DNA of 64,000 nt, taken from positions 83,600-147,599 of the forward strand of contig NZ_AJTN02000193.1 in NCBI RefSeq assembly GCF_000305495.1. Direction: 5' to 3'. The notes beneath the pieces were generated by a model, which saw only the letters and a program-made list of their open reading frames with translations, ran no database searches and had not been told where the DNA came from. This document shows positions 17,960 to 26,080 of the stretch, piece after piece (position 1 is the stretch's first letter; every line of letters begins with the position of its first letter). The DNA comes from Peribacillus psychrosaccharolyticus ATCC 23296. GTDB taxonomy: Bacteria > Bacillota > Bacilli > Bacillales > DSM-1321. Position numbers and translations under genes: made by a program.

Positions 17960-18499
17960 TCATATTTGTGTCAGACGTTTCTCTTTCATTGCTAGTCCTT
18001 GATTTAAAATTAAAGCACCTATCATTTGAATGATTGTCTTCACAATTACTTGACCCACAATAGCGGCTGGTACAGCTTCCCAAGGGATGAATCCTGCTCC
18101 TATTGGACTCAACCCAACGATAACAAAAACGACAGAATCAAGAAGTCCACCAACAATTCCGCTGTAAAAAACACGCCAAGCCATTGGTAGCTTCAAGCGC
18201 GTATAAATTTCTGTATCTGCTGTTTCAGCTATGGCAAATGATAAAGCAGATGCTGCAACAATCATTAGCGTATCTCCTAGTGAAAACGAAACGACTCCGG
18301 ATAAGAATAACGCTAAGAATATAAATGCATATATTTTTGCTCGACCATACTTATTTTGCACAAGGTCTCGAAAGATGAAAGTTACTCCAACAAAAAGTGT
18401 CCCCATGGGAACGATAAACATACCAAACTCTAACGGTGCAAATCTTGCCGTTACAACATTTGCAGTTACAATTGATAATAAATAGAATAATATTCTCAT
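17960..18499 (-). CDS. VUT-family (YhhQ/DUF165) queuosine-precursor transporter
   Basis: This 179-aa integral membrane protein has five or six hydrophobic helices. The motif FRDLVQNKYGRAK and the acidic AIAETADTEIYTRLK segment are hallmarks of the VUT/YhhQ family, whose members import preQ0/preQ1 or queuine. The position downstream of preQ1-riboswitch-controlled queF on the same strand supports a role in queuosine salvage. A good SD (AAGGAGA) precedes the ATG. The spacing to queF is about 195 nt, so it may be read through or separately expressed. Confidence 0.85.
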   Translation of the reverse strand: MRILFYLLSIVTANVVTARFAPLEFGMFIVPMGTLFVGVTFIFRDLVQNKYGRAKIYAFIFLALFLSGVVSFSLGDTLMIVAASALSFAIAETADTEIYTRLKLPMAWRVFYSGIVGGLLDSVVFVIVGLSPIGAGFIPWEAVPAAIVGQVIVKTIIQMIGALILNQGLAMKEKRLTQI

Positions 18500-18558
18500 A
18501 ATTTTTCTCCTTTAAATACCACTAAACTACCACTAAATTTGTAGAAGCTTAGCAATGT

Positions 18559-18660
18559 TTATACATTCTTCCCTTGAAGCTCCCTCTTGGAATTTAAGTA
18601 ATCCTCAAGTCCTTTTTTTCGCAGGTCTCTAATAACCTCTTCCTTGCCAACAAGGATTTA
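18559..18660 (-). other. Short coding-like remnant between queF and the transporter
   Basis: On the minus strand about 32 codons read VGKEEVIRDLRKKGLEDYLN and onward without a stop, but there is no start codon or SD. The composition looks like protein (a charged helix). It may be a relict of a gene that once sat between the two. I do not recognise it. Confidence 0.3.
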
Positions 18661-18694
18661 TTCACTTCATCCCACAATAACTAATCATTATCTT

Positions 18695-19195
18695 TTATCG
18701 GTTATCAATCTTTTCAGGATGAAGATCATGATTCATTAAACGATAGTTTGCGATTTCTTCGTATTTCGTTCCTGGTCTTCCAAAATTGCACCATGGATCA
18801 ATAGATATACCACCACGTGGCGTGAATTTCCCCCAAACCTCAATATATCTTGGGTCTAACAGCTTGATTAAATCATTCATAATAATATTCACGCAATCTT
18901 CGTGGAAATCACCATGGTTTCTAAAGCTAAATAAGTACAGCTTCAGTGATTTACTTTCAACTAATTTTTTCTCTGGAATGTATGAAATATAAATTGTCGC
19001 AAAATCCGGTTGTCCCGTGATTGGGCATAAACTCGTAAACTCCGGACAATTAAATTTCACAAAATAATCACGATTCGAATGCAGATTCTCTACTGACTCT
19101 AATACCTCAGGTGCATAGTCAGTTGCATATTGTGTGTTCTGATTCCCTAATAATGTTAAATCTTTTAATCCTTCAGTGAACTTGCGGCCAGACAT
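18695..19195 (-). CDS. queF: NADPH-dependent 7-cyano-7-deazaguanine (preQ0) reductase
   Basis: This 166-aa enzyme of the unimodular QueF class reduces preQ0 to preQ1 in the synthesis of queuosine for tRNA. The nucleophile C57 and the proton donor D64 are in [15 protein letters not shown], and the family segment [21 protein letters not shown] binds NADPH and substrate. It has an excellent SD (AAGGAGG). A preQ1-I riboswitch lies in its leader. The queCDE genes are not in this window, so preQ0 synthesis genes must be elsewhere or the cell salvages precursors. Confidence 0.96.
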   Translation of the reverse strand: MSGRKFTEGLKDLTLLGNQNTQYATDYAPEVLESVENLHSNRDYFVKFNCPEFTSLCPITGQPDFATIYISYIPEKKLVESKSLKLYLFSFRNHGDFHEDCVNIIMNDLIKLLDPRYIEVWGKFTPRGGISIDPWCNFGRPGTKYEEIANYRLMNHDLHPEKIDNR

Positions 19196-19270
19196 AAAAA
19201 AAACCTCCTTGAAAAGTAATACCGAATCTTTTCACGGAGAGGCGCTGACATTTTCTATACAACTTACATA

Positions 19271-19312
19271 AAAAATACGCCATATCCAATTATGGACATG
19301 GCGTATTTTTCA
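19271..19312 (-). terminator. Terminator/expression platform of the preQ1 riboswitch
   Basis: A 17-nt arm (19271-19287) pairs almost perfectly with 19294-19310 and gives a run of T on the minus strand. It sits between the aptamer and queF, as expected for transcription attenuation. Confidence 0.8.
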
Positions 19313-19317
19313 TGTAT

Positions 19318-19358
19318 CCATAGTTTTTTATAGAGGGTATCAGCTATGAACCTCTCCT
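19318..19358 (-). promoter_or_regulatory. preQ1-I riboswitch aptamer
   Basis: The minus strand reads GAGAGGTTCATAGC then ATACCCTCTATAAAAAACTA. This matches the preQ1 class I consensus: P1 stem GAGAGG with CCCTCT, a short loop, and the A-rich tail that forms the pseudoknot. It precedes queF, a known target of this class. Confidence 0.92.
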
Positions 19359-19439
19359 GATAAGTTTCAGGTATTTTATATTTGAATATAATACAATATA
19401 TAAAAATAAATGTCAAATTAAGAATACGATGAACCACTT

Positions 19440-19777
19440 TATTTCAATAACCGCCCTTACTTGTTATACGGTTTCACCTCTGTGTATCTAAATGAGGGTT
19501 CTATATGAGCAATAAGCCATTCCCTTCAGGTGTTCACGTTCTTGCCCGACCTGTTTTTGGCTTCGCTCGACCCAACCTTCGCTCTCGATAGTTCTTATCT
19601 GCTGTCATCTCTATGCAACAGAGCCATTCTGAAGTCATCTGTGGGTGAATAAAGGCAAAAGACTTGTAAGGAGCAACCCAATTCTTTTTCCTATATGCTC
19701 TATCGAAAGAAAATAAAGTAGGGTTCTCGATTCAAAACATGAAAATGTCTCCCTGTTCGCTAACATAGCTTATCATT
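19440..19777. other. Unrecognised spacer of about 340 bp
   Basis: This stretch is more GC-rich than the neighbouring spacers. It holds only a short minus-strand frame (19534-19638, 34 codons, very basic C-terminus) without an SD. It may be the remnant of a repeat or mobile element. I see no RNA gene or terminator in it. Confidence 0.4.
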
Positions 19778-20743
19778 TTATGGTCTTAATACAATTTTCC
19801 CCGTGCTTTTGCGGCTTTCTAGAAAATGATGCGCTTTGCGGCCATCTCGCAGTGCAAATACCGTTGGCTCAGATACCGTTACTTTCCCCTCTTCTATCCA
19901 GCGGAACAACTCGGCTGAACGGGCTTCCCGTTCCTCACGGGAAGTAAGAACATTCCAAAGGTCCCCACCAGTCAAAGTCTTTGACGTATCCATCAACATT
20001 CTTGGGTCAACCGGAGCTGGGTTTCCCCCTGCCATTCCAAAAAATACAACCGTTCCCCCAATGCGAGTTGCTGCAAAACTGTCTTCGAGCGTGGAGCCTA
20101 CTGAGTCATAGACTACATCTACACCTTTTCCGTTTGTTTCCTCTAAAACTTTTCCCTTCCAATCATCCGAGTACAAGAAAACCTGATTCACTCCAGCTTT
20201 CTTAGCTGCGGACGCCTTCTCCATAGAAGAGGTTAAACCAATGACCCTTCCACCTAGGAGCTTTGCAATTTGGACGAGCAACTGTCCAACGCCCCCTGCT
20301 GCCGCATGAACCAGAATTATATCATTCTCCTTAACGGCATAACTATCTTTTGTTAAATAGTGGGCAGTCAAGCCTTGCAGCAAAACGGAAGCCGCCTCTT
20401 CAAATGAAATGGTCTCTGGAAGAGGAATTGCCTTTTCCCTCGGAACTGCCACTTGTTCCGCGTTAGCATATGGGACATCGGCAAATGCAACAGGGTCGCC
20501 AACACTGATTCCTTGGACATTAGTTCCCGTCTTTTCAACGACTCCTGCCCCTTCATAACCTAAAATAAACGGGGAATTACCAGTAAGATGATAGTTCCCT
20601 TTTCTTCTATAAATATCTGCAAAATTCAAACCAATTGCTTTCATCCTTACTAATATTTCATCAGGTCCGATAACGGGGTCCGCAATTTCAAGATATTCTA
20701 GTACTTCCGGTCCTCCGAATGTATTAAACACAAGTGCTTTCAA
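19778..20743 (-). CDS. Zinc-independent quinone oxidoreductase (QOR, MDR superfamily)
   Basis: This 321-aa protein reduces quinones or enals with NADPH. The N-terminal GroES-like domain starts MKALVFNTFGGPEVLEY. The Rossmann domain has the nucleotide-binding motif AAAGGVGQLLVQIAK (about 152-166). Catalytic and structural zinc cysteines of alcohol dehydrogenases are absent. It has a strong SD (GAGGAGG). A long palindrome lies 25-60 bp upstream, so a dedicated repressor sensing electrophiles or redox stress is likely. Confidence 0.9.
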   Translation of the reverse strand: MKALVFNTFGGPEVLEYLEIADPVIGPDEILVRMKAIGLNFADIYRRKGNYHLTGNSPFILGYEGAGVVEKTGTNVQGISVGDPVAFADVPYANAEQVAVPREKAIPLPETISFEEAASVLLQGLTAHYLTKDSYAVKENDIILVHAAAGGVGQLLVQIAKLLGGRVIGLTSSMEKASAAKKAGVNQVFLYSDDWKGKVLEETNGKGVDVVYDSVGSTLEDSFAATRIGGTVVFFGMAGGNPAPVDPRMLMDTSKTLTGGDLWNVLTSREEREARSAELFRWIEEGKVTVSEPTVFALRDGRKAHHFLESRKSTGKIVLRP

Positions 20744-20767
20744 ATGAATGACCTCCTCTTATATATT

Positions 20768-20803
20768 TTTCCAATCGTAATTAAATTAAATTACGATTGG
20801 AAA
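20768..20803. promoter_or_regulatory. Palindromic operator upstream of the quinone oxidoreductase
   Basis: Two perfect 15-nt arms (TTTCCAATCGTAATT and its complement) flank a 6-nt centre. The position in the promoter region and lack of a T tract argue for a dimeric repressor site rather than a terminator. Confidence 0.75.
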
Positions 20804-20857
20804 TGCAAATCAGTTTCTCTCCTTTTGGAAGGATAGGGTGATTAATAAAAACCTCAT

Positions 20858-21337
20858 TTACTTATGATACGGTTCTCCCCGATTGATCCGGTACGCTCGA
20901 TACACCTGTTCCACCAGGATTAGTCTCATTAACTGATGTGGAAAGGTCATTCTAGAGAACGAGAGCGCTTCATCGGCCCGCTTCATGACCTCTTTGCTTA
21001 GGCCGAGCGAACCACCGATAATGAAGCAGATTTTGCTTGTGCCATAGGTGGCAAGCTTGTCGATGGTTTCTGCAAGTTCTTCGGAAGATTTAAGTTTTCC
21101 TTCAATGGCTAAGGCAATGACGTGAGCATCCGGGTGGATCTTCGAGAGGATGCGCTGCCCTTCTTTTTCTTTAATTTGTTCCATTTCTATGTCGCTGAGT
21201 GTCTCTGGCGCTTTTTCATCAGCCAGTTCAATCATGTCGATTTTTGCATAAGCAGATAGACGTTTCAGGTACTCCTCAATCCCCTGTTTTAAGTACTTTT
21301 CTTTCAATTTTCCGACGGTGATAATGGTAATATTCAT
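20858..21337 (-). CDS. rlmH: 23S rRNA (pseudouridine1915-N3)-methyltransferase RlmH
   Basis: This 159-aa SPOUT methyltransferase modifies pseudouridine 1915 in helix 69 of 23S rRNA after subunit joining. The whole protein is the minimal SPOUT fold: it starts [20 protein letters not shown], has the SAM-loop motif [13 protein letters not shown], and ends with the conserved [16 protein letters not shown]. The location between htrA/yyzF and the operon edge is the same as yydA in Bacillus subtilis. Confidence 0.97.
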   Translation of the reverse strand: MNITIITVGKLKEKYLKQGIEEYLKRLSAYAKIDMIELADEKAPETLSDIEMEQIKEKEGQRILSKIHPDAHVIALAIEGKLKSSEELAETIDKLATYGTSKICFIIGGSLGLSKEVMKRADEALSFSRMTFPHQLMRLILVEQVYRAYRINRGEPYHK

Positions 21338-21383
21338 CGATTCCCCTACTTTACAAACAGTTTACGAACAAGTTACAAACATA

Positions 21384-21426
21384 TTATCCACAATAGTTAT
21401 CCACATATCCACAAAAATTATCCACA
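21384..21426. other. DnaA-box cluster, rlmH-proximal part
   Basis: Three perfect DnaA boxes TTATCCACA lie at 21384-21392, 21397-21405 and 21418-21426, with a one-mismatch box at 21405-21413. All face the same way. They fill the gap between rlmH and yyzF. Confidence 0.85.
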
Positions 21427-21441
21427 TGTTGTATGCGAATA

Positions 21442-21597
21442 TTAGTTCCCTACCATATATACAGCTTGATTAGGACAATATTCACAGTTTGTTGATAACT
21501 TTTCATCTGTCACTTTATTCAAAACTGGATAGGTTTCATGTTCATCTACCACTATATCTAACGCTAGTTCTACATGTTCTTGGCAGCAATAAATCAT
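21442..21597 (-). CDS. yyzF: CxxH/CxxC small protein YyzF
   Basis: This 51-aa protein has a CxxH motif near the start (CQEH, C5 and H8) and a CxxC motif near the end (CEYC), a zinc-binding arrangement that defines the small YyzF family found beside rlmH in bacilli. ATG 21597 is preceded by a strong SD (GGAGGG) 6 nt away. Its function is unknown. It is flanked on both sides by DnaA boxes. Confidence 0.85.
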   Translation of the reverse strand: MIYCCQEHVELALDIVVDEHETYPVLNKVTDEKLSTNCEYCPNQAVYMVGN

Positions 21598-21622
21598 TAA
21601 TTTCCCTCCTTACTTCCAACTT

Positions 21623-21698
21623 TCATCCACACTAGATCAATCATTCCATACTTATTTATCCACAAATTGAGTTCAAGCATACATTCATTTGTGGATGA
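21623..21698. other. DnaA-box cluster, htrA-proximal part
   Basis: A perfect box TTATCCACA lies at 21656-21664, with one-mismatch boxes at 21623-21631 (TCATCCACA) and 21690-21698 (TGTGGATGA, reverse). Confidence 0.7.
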
Positions 21699-21755
21699 CT
21701 GATAATTTTTTCTCATCTGTCATCGTACCAAATTACTCAAAAAGCGCAAGTACAG

Positions 21756-21790
21756 AAAAAGGCAGGAATGATTCCTTCCTGCCTTTCTTT
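21756..21790 (-). terminator. Rho-independent terminator of htrA
   Basis: An 11-bp stem (AAAGGCAGGAA with TTCCTGCCTTT) lies after the htrA stop on the minus strand. Both sides are T/A-rich. Confidence 0.88.
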
Positions 21791-22993
21791 TTATAATTGT
21801 TCTTCAGTAAGCTTAACTGCAGCTGTTTCCTTTTTACCAGCACGGTAATAGGTAATCGTAATACTGTCTCCTATTTGCTTATCGTTGTATAAGTACTTTC
21901 TTAGACCGACTACGTCTTTGATCTCTTCCTTATCCATCTTGATAATTACATCGAATTCCTTTAGTCCAGCTTTGGCTGCTGGCGAGTTCGGCTGTACACT
22001 TGTAATCGCTACACCTGAGCTCACATTCTCGGGCAATTTGAGTGTGTTTTTCTGGTGGTACTGTGAAATTTCTTCTACAGAAGCCAAACTTACTCCCATA
22101 TAGGCACGTTTAACTTCCCCGTATTTTTCAATATCATTAATAATTGGCACAACTGAGTCAATCGGGATAGAAAGTCCAATGCCTTCAACTGCACTTTCTG
22201 CAATTTTCATTGAATTAATGCCAATTACCTGTCCCTTCATGTTCACAAGTGCTCCACCGCTGTTTCCCGGATTGATTGCAGCATCTGTCTGAATAACTTC
22301 TGCATTCCAGTCTACCTGTCCATCTTCATTAATATCAACTTCTATTGTTCGTTCCAATCCTGATATAATCCCCTGTGTAATTGAACCAGAGAATTGCAGA
22401 CCAAGTGGATTTCCAATGGCGATGACTGGTTCACCTGGTTTCAGTGCCGTAGATTTTCCAAACTCTGCGATTGTTTGAACCTTTGCTCCTGCTACTTCAA
22501 CAACTGCAAGATCTGTCCAAGGATCGCTTCCCATCAATTTAGCTGGCAGCTTCGTTCCATCGGCAAGTGTCACCTCAAGTTCGTTTGCACCTTCAATTAC
22601 GTGGTTATTCGTAACAATATACGCCTTGTCTCCTTCTTTTTTATATACCACACCTGATCCGCTTCCAGCCTCTGCAGCTTCTCCTTGCTGTCCCCAGAAG
22701 TTCGTTTGCTGTATATTTGTAATGCCCACTACAGCATCACTAGCCTTGTCTCCAGCGTCAATAACTGCCGATGTAACATCGATTGAAATATCTTGTACAT
22801 GTTCAGCCGATTTTTCATTGTTTTTTGATTGACCAGCATTTTCAGTTTCCGTTCCATTATCATTATTGTTTACAACGGTTAATACGAGCAGTGCACCAAT
22901 TAACACTCCCGCTAATGCCGCAAAAAAATAACCGATTTTACTTCCCCTTTTTCGTGTTTTTTGATTACTCTCCTGTTCATCAAAGTATCCCAA
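21791..22993 (-). CDS. htrC: Membrane-anchored HtrA/DegP-type serine protease
   Basis: This 400-aa protease degrades misfolded envelope proteins. A cytoplasmic basic start leads to one membrane anchor (about 20-41) and an acidic linker. The trypsin-like domain has the triad H131 (TNNHVIEG), D161 (WTDLAVVEV) and S245 (NPGNSGGAL). A single PDZ domain (about 290-390) follows. The position next to walJ matches Bacillus subtilis YycK/HtrC. It has its own terminator, so it may be expressed both with and apart from the wal operon. Confidence 0.95.
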   Translation of the reverse strand: MGYFDEQESNQKTRKRGSKIGYFFAALAGVLIGALLVLTVVNNNDNGTETENAGQSKNNEKSAEHVQDISIDVTSAVIDAGDKASDAVVGITNIQQTNFWGQQGEAAEAGSGSGVVYKKEGDKAYIVTNNHVIEGANELEVTLADGTKLPAKLMGSDPWTDLAVVEVAGAKVQTIAEFGKSTALKPGEPVIAIGNPLGLQFSGSITQGIISGLERTIEVDINEDGQVDWNAEVIQTDAAINPGNSGGALVNMKGQVIGINSMKIAESAVEGIGLSIPIDSVVPIINDIEKYGEVKRAYMGVSLASVEEISQYHQKNTLKLPENVSSGVAITSVQPNSPAAKAGLKEFDVIIKMDKEEIKDVVGLRKYLYNDKQIGDSITITYYRAGKKETAAVKLTEEQL

Positions 22994-23113
22994 GGTTTAC
23001 TCATCCTTTCTTTTGGTTCATGTACATATACTACCTATTCATTCTATGTTATACCCATTATTATACTCTCGATACAAGAAATAGCTTAATAAAAACACTC
23101 TGAAATTTTCCAC

Positions 23114-23147
23114 AAAAAAGGGCTGAAGGTTGTTTCCCTTCAGTCCC
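23114..23147 (-). terminator. Rho-independent terminator of the wal operon
   Basis: GGGACTGAAGG pairs with CCTTCAGCCC (one bulge) and is followed by six T on the minus strand, just after walJ. Confidence 0.85.
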
Positions 23148-23157
23148 TCGCTATCCC

Positions 23158-23952
23158 TTACACACTTACTAGTTCTGTTGCTTTTTTTGGATCCGTATCA
23201 TAAATTGAAAACTGTTCACCAACAATGATCCCTTGTGTTTTCAATGTTTGCTCCACAGACATCCTGGCCAAATCTTTCATGTTATTATCTAGACTTAGAT
23301 GCGCCAGGTAAATACGTTTAGTCCGATCACCAGCAACCTCACTCATTGCAAGAGCTGCATCTTCATTTGATACATGTCCTACATCACTTAAAATACGGCG
23401 CTTAATATTCCAAGGATAACGTCCCATTCTTAGCATAGAAACATCATGATTGCTTTCAAAGATATATGCTTCAGCATTTGAAATGATCCCTTTAACTCGA
23501 TCGCTTACGTAACCGGTATCGGTTATTAAAACGACCTTCTTACCCTCATGATGGAAGGAATAAAACATCGGTTCAGCTGCATCATGAGAGACACCAAATG
23601 ATTCAATATCCAAGCTGCCAAACGTTTTAATTTGTTCCATTTCAAAATGGAACTTTTGTTCAATCGGAATCTGTCCGATATTTCGTTCCATAGCATTCCA
23701 CGTTTTTGCATTCGCATAAATAGGTAGTTTATGTTTTCTCGCTATTACGCCTAGTCCCTTAATATGGTCACTGTGCTCATGAGTAACAAGAATGCCTGAG
23801 AGCTTGGACATATCACGTCCAATATCGCTGAAAAGACCTTCTAACGCTTTACCACTCAATCCGGCATCTACTAGGAAGGATTGATCCTCCGTCTCTACGA
23901 AAAAGGCATTTCCTGTACTCCCGCTTGCGAGAACACTAAAATGCATTGTCAT
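23158..23952 (-). CDS. walJ: Metallo-beta-lactamase-fold hydrolase WalJ/YycJ
   Basis: This 264-aa cytoplasmic phosphodiesterase-like enzyme carries the metal-binding motif THEHSDH and further ligands HDAAEP and DTGY. YycJ-type proteins are reported as 5'-3' DNA exonucleases linked to mismatch repair and to the wal operon. It is the last gene of walRKHIJ. I choose ATG 23952, 8 nt after GGAG, over GTG 23961 (overlapping the upstream stop) and ATG 23946. Confidence 0.93.
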   Translation of the reverse strand: MTMHFSVLASGSTGNAFFVETEDQSFLVDAGLSGKALEGLFSDIGRDMSKLSGILVTHEHSDHIKGLGVIARKHKLPIYANAKTWNAMERNIGQIPIEQKFHFEMEQIKTFGSLDIESFGVSHDAAEPMFYSFHHEGKKVVLITDTGYVSDRVKGIISNAEAYIFESNHDVSMLRMGRYPWNIKRRILSDVGHVSNEDAALAMSEVAGDRTKRIYLAHLSLDNNMKDLARMSVEQTLKTQGIIVGEQFSIYDTDPKKATELVSV

Positions 23953-23957
23953 TCCAC

Positions 23958-24755
23958 TCACTCCAGTATTTTTTCTTCCGTATTTAACTCAATTACTTCA
24001 CCATCAAATGCATTAACAAATAGATCAAGTTCACCATTTACAATAATTCTCCAAGTTGGAACCAATAGTTGAGATACAGTAGCAGCTTGTAGTGAATTAT
24101 AATACCCTAGTTCTGCTTGAATATCGCTTTTCGGTGCAATATCACCATTGTAATAGAGAGAGATAATCGCTTGTTCTGCCTGTTGAAGTTCTCTTTCCTT
24201 TTGGTACTTTTCAATTTCAACCAGATACGTTTGTTCGTAGGAGATCATATTGTTTTTATCATCAAGGAAAATAGTCACTTTTCCCTTACTGTTGTTGTAA
24301 AACATCTTATTTTCTACATACTGATAAAAAACAATCGTTTTAGCTTCCTTATCATAGGACCAAAAGCGATAATCTTTGCCATAAAGGATATTTTCCTTTA
24401 AAAACGTTTCAAGTTCTATTGCCGAGTTTTTGCTAGAGAACTTTATTTTTTTTTCAAAGTTACCCGTCAATTTATTCTTATTAATAATGGTTGTTTTCTG
24501 ATCCTTAAGTTCCTTCAGCCTATCTGCTTCCTTTGTGAAATCCTTACTTTTTGCGGTAAGATAATTCTCTCTCAGTTTATTTTTCGGCAGGTTATCATAC
24601 GTAATGTCTTCAAGTTTTAATAACTCTACGTCTGAAGGTCTGCTTACAAAGGGTGTATTGAAGCTTGCTTTTTTTTCAATATATTGATAAAGCAGAAAAA
24701 TATCAAGGGTTAAAAAAACAATAATAAAAAGCGTTTGCGTTTTGTTCCAGTCCAT
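23958..24755 (-). CDS. yycI: WalK regulator YycI
   Basis: This 265-aa protein has one N-terminal membrane helix ([17 protein letters not shown], about 10-27) and an extracellular domain. Together with YycH it holds the WalK kinase in an inactive complex at the membrane in Bacillus subtilis. It sits 2 nt after yycH and its stop overlaps the possible starts of walJ, so it is in the operon. The sequence is diverged but start, length and place fit. Confidence 0.92.
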   Translation of the reverse strand: MDWNKTQTLFIIVFLTLDIFLLYQYIEKKASFNTPFVSRPSDVELLKLEDITYDNLPKNKLRENYLTAKSKDFTKEADRLKELKDQKTTIINKNKLTGNFEKKIKFSSKNSAIELETFLKENILYGKDYRFWSYDKEAKTIVFYQYVENKMFYNNSKGKVTIFLDDKNNMISYEQTYLVEIEKYQKERELQQAEQAIISLYYNGDIAPKSDIQAELGYYNSLQAATVSQLLVPTWRIIVNGELDLFVNAFDGEVIELNTEEKILE

Positions 24756-24757
24756 CC

Positions 24758-26080
24758 CTACTCGCCTCCCAGTTCAGCAAACGAAACGATGGTCCAAGTA
24801 TCACCAGAACGGTAATACCAAGCGGGTTCAAGTGTCACGAATTTATCATCTGACGATGGTTTCGATAAACGGTAGCCAACGACTAAATCTTGAAGCTTGC
24901 TCAGTTGAAAACCTTCTTTCATTTTCAACGCCTTTATCGCTTCCCTCCCTGTTGGCAGTTCAACCTCAGCACCATCAGATTGTAAAGGGAAATCAAGAGC
25001 GAAAGCAGGACGTTTATAACGATAAATATTGGCATTGCCCCAAACCTGTTCAATTTTAGACATTCCTAATTCATTAAATACTGGAATCCCCTCAATAAAC
25101 AACTGGAAAAAGATACTCTGGTCATTTTCTTTAAGACCTGCAAACTGATATTGATTTTCTTCCCATCCTGCATGATTATTTACATGGTTTATGCTTTGCT
25201 GAATGATTTCACTTGATGAAAAACTGTTCATCGTATTCCCTTTTTCAGTGGTATCCACATAAGAAATTAAGGAATTACTTCGAACTGTCATCAAGCTGCC
25301 GTCATCTGAATACTCCTCTCCATCCTCCACTTTTTCAGTTCGGACTTCTGAGGGATTATCAAACAGAGCTTTTTTGAGGTTACTCAAATTCACGTATTTA
25401 ATACTATAGATGAGCTTCTCTAATTTCGGTTTTTCTTTCAGAATAAACAATGTACGTTCTTTACTAACCTTGTACGATTCATATTCAGGTAAAGTTTGAG
25501 CCTTTTTATAGTAGGTTTGATAAAACCCTTCCATATCCGCTCCATTTAATTTACTTTCTATAACTTCCTTGTTTTTTGTTGAAACAAAATAAATCGATGA
25601 GTCTCTTTGGCTTGACTCTTTCGCTTGAAAAACAATTCGGTCAAACGAAAAGCTCGGTAAATCCTTTTCATTACTATTGAGAAGCATATTAAAAATTTTA
25701 AACGGTACTTCATCTGTTAACAAAATTTCTGTATTAGCCTCACTGTGCAGAAAATTGCTGAATTCTCCAGCTGACCCAGCCTTTTCAGAAGAGACATCTT
25801 TATAACCATTTAAAGTCCATTTAGATAAATTAGCTTGGAATTTATCCAATTCGACACTGTCGGTCATTTGAAAATGACTACCGCCTGAATGAAAAAGAAT
25901 CCCTCTTAACTTAAGAATATCGTTAATTTCTTTTTCTTCTGTTTTAACCGGGATAAACCCATTGGGATCTATGTCTTCATATTCGGGCTGGGTCGTCCAA
26001 ATATTCCATGTCAACACTGCACTTGTGACAATTAAAATCGTCAGAGTAATGCTTTTCACATGTTCAAAATTCATGACCAC
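24758..26080 (-). CDS. yycH: WalK regulator YycH
   Basis: This 440-aa protein has one N-terminal membrane helix (about 10-27) and a large extracellular part made of two beta domains. It partners YycI to restrain WalK. The gene overlaps the end of walK by 10 nt, implying coupled translation in stoichiometric amounts. YycH diverges fast between species; the call rests on operon position, topology and length. Confidence 0.92.
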   Translation of the reverse strand: MVMNFEHVKSITLTILIVTSAVLTWNIWTTQPEYEDIDPNGFIPVKTEEKEINDILKLRGILFHSGGSHFQMTDSVELDKFQANLSKWTLNGYKDVSSEKAGSAGEFSNFLHSEANTEILLTDEVPFKIFNMLLNSNEKDLPSFSFDRIVFQAKESSQRDSSIYFVSTKNKEVIESKLNGADMEGFYQTYYKKAQTLPEYESYKVSKERTLFILKEKPKLEKLIYSIKYVNLSNLKKALFDNPSEVRTEKVEDGEEYSDDGSLMTVRSNSLISYVDTTEKGNTMNSFSSSEIIQQSINHVNNHAGWEENQYQFAGLKENDQSIFFQLFIEGIPVFNELGMSKIEQVWGNANIYRYKRPAFALDFPLQSDGAEVELPTGREAIKALKMKEGFQLSKLQDLVVGYRLSKPSSDDKFVTLEPAWYYRSGDTWTIVSFAELGGE

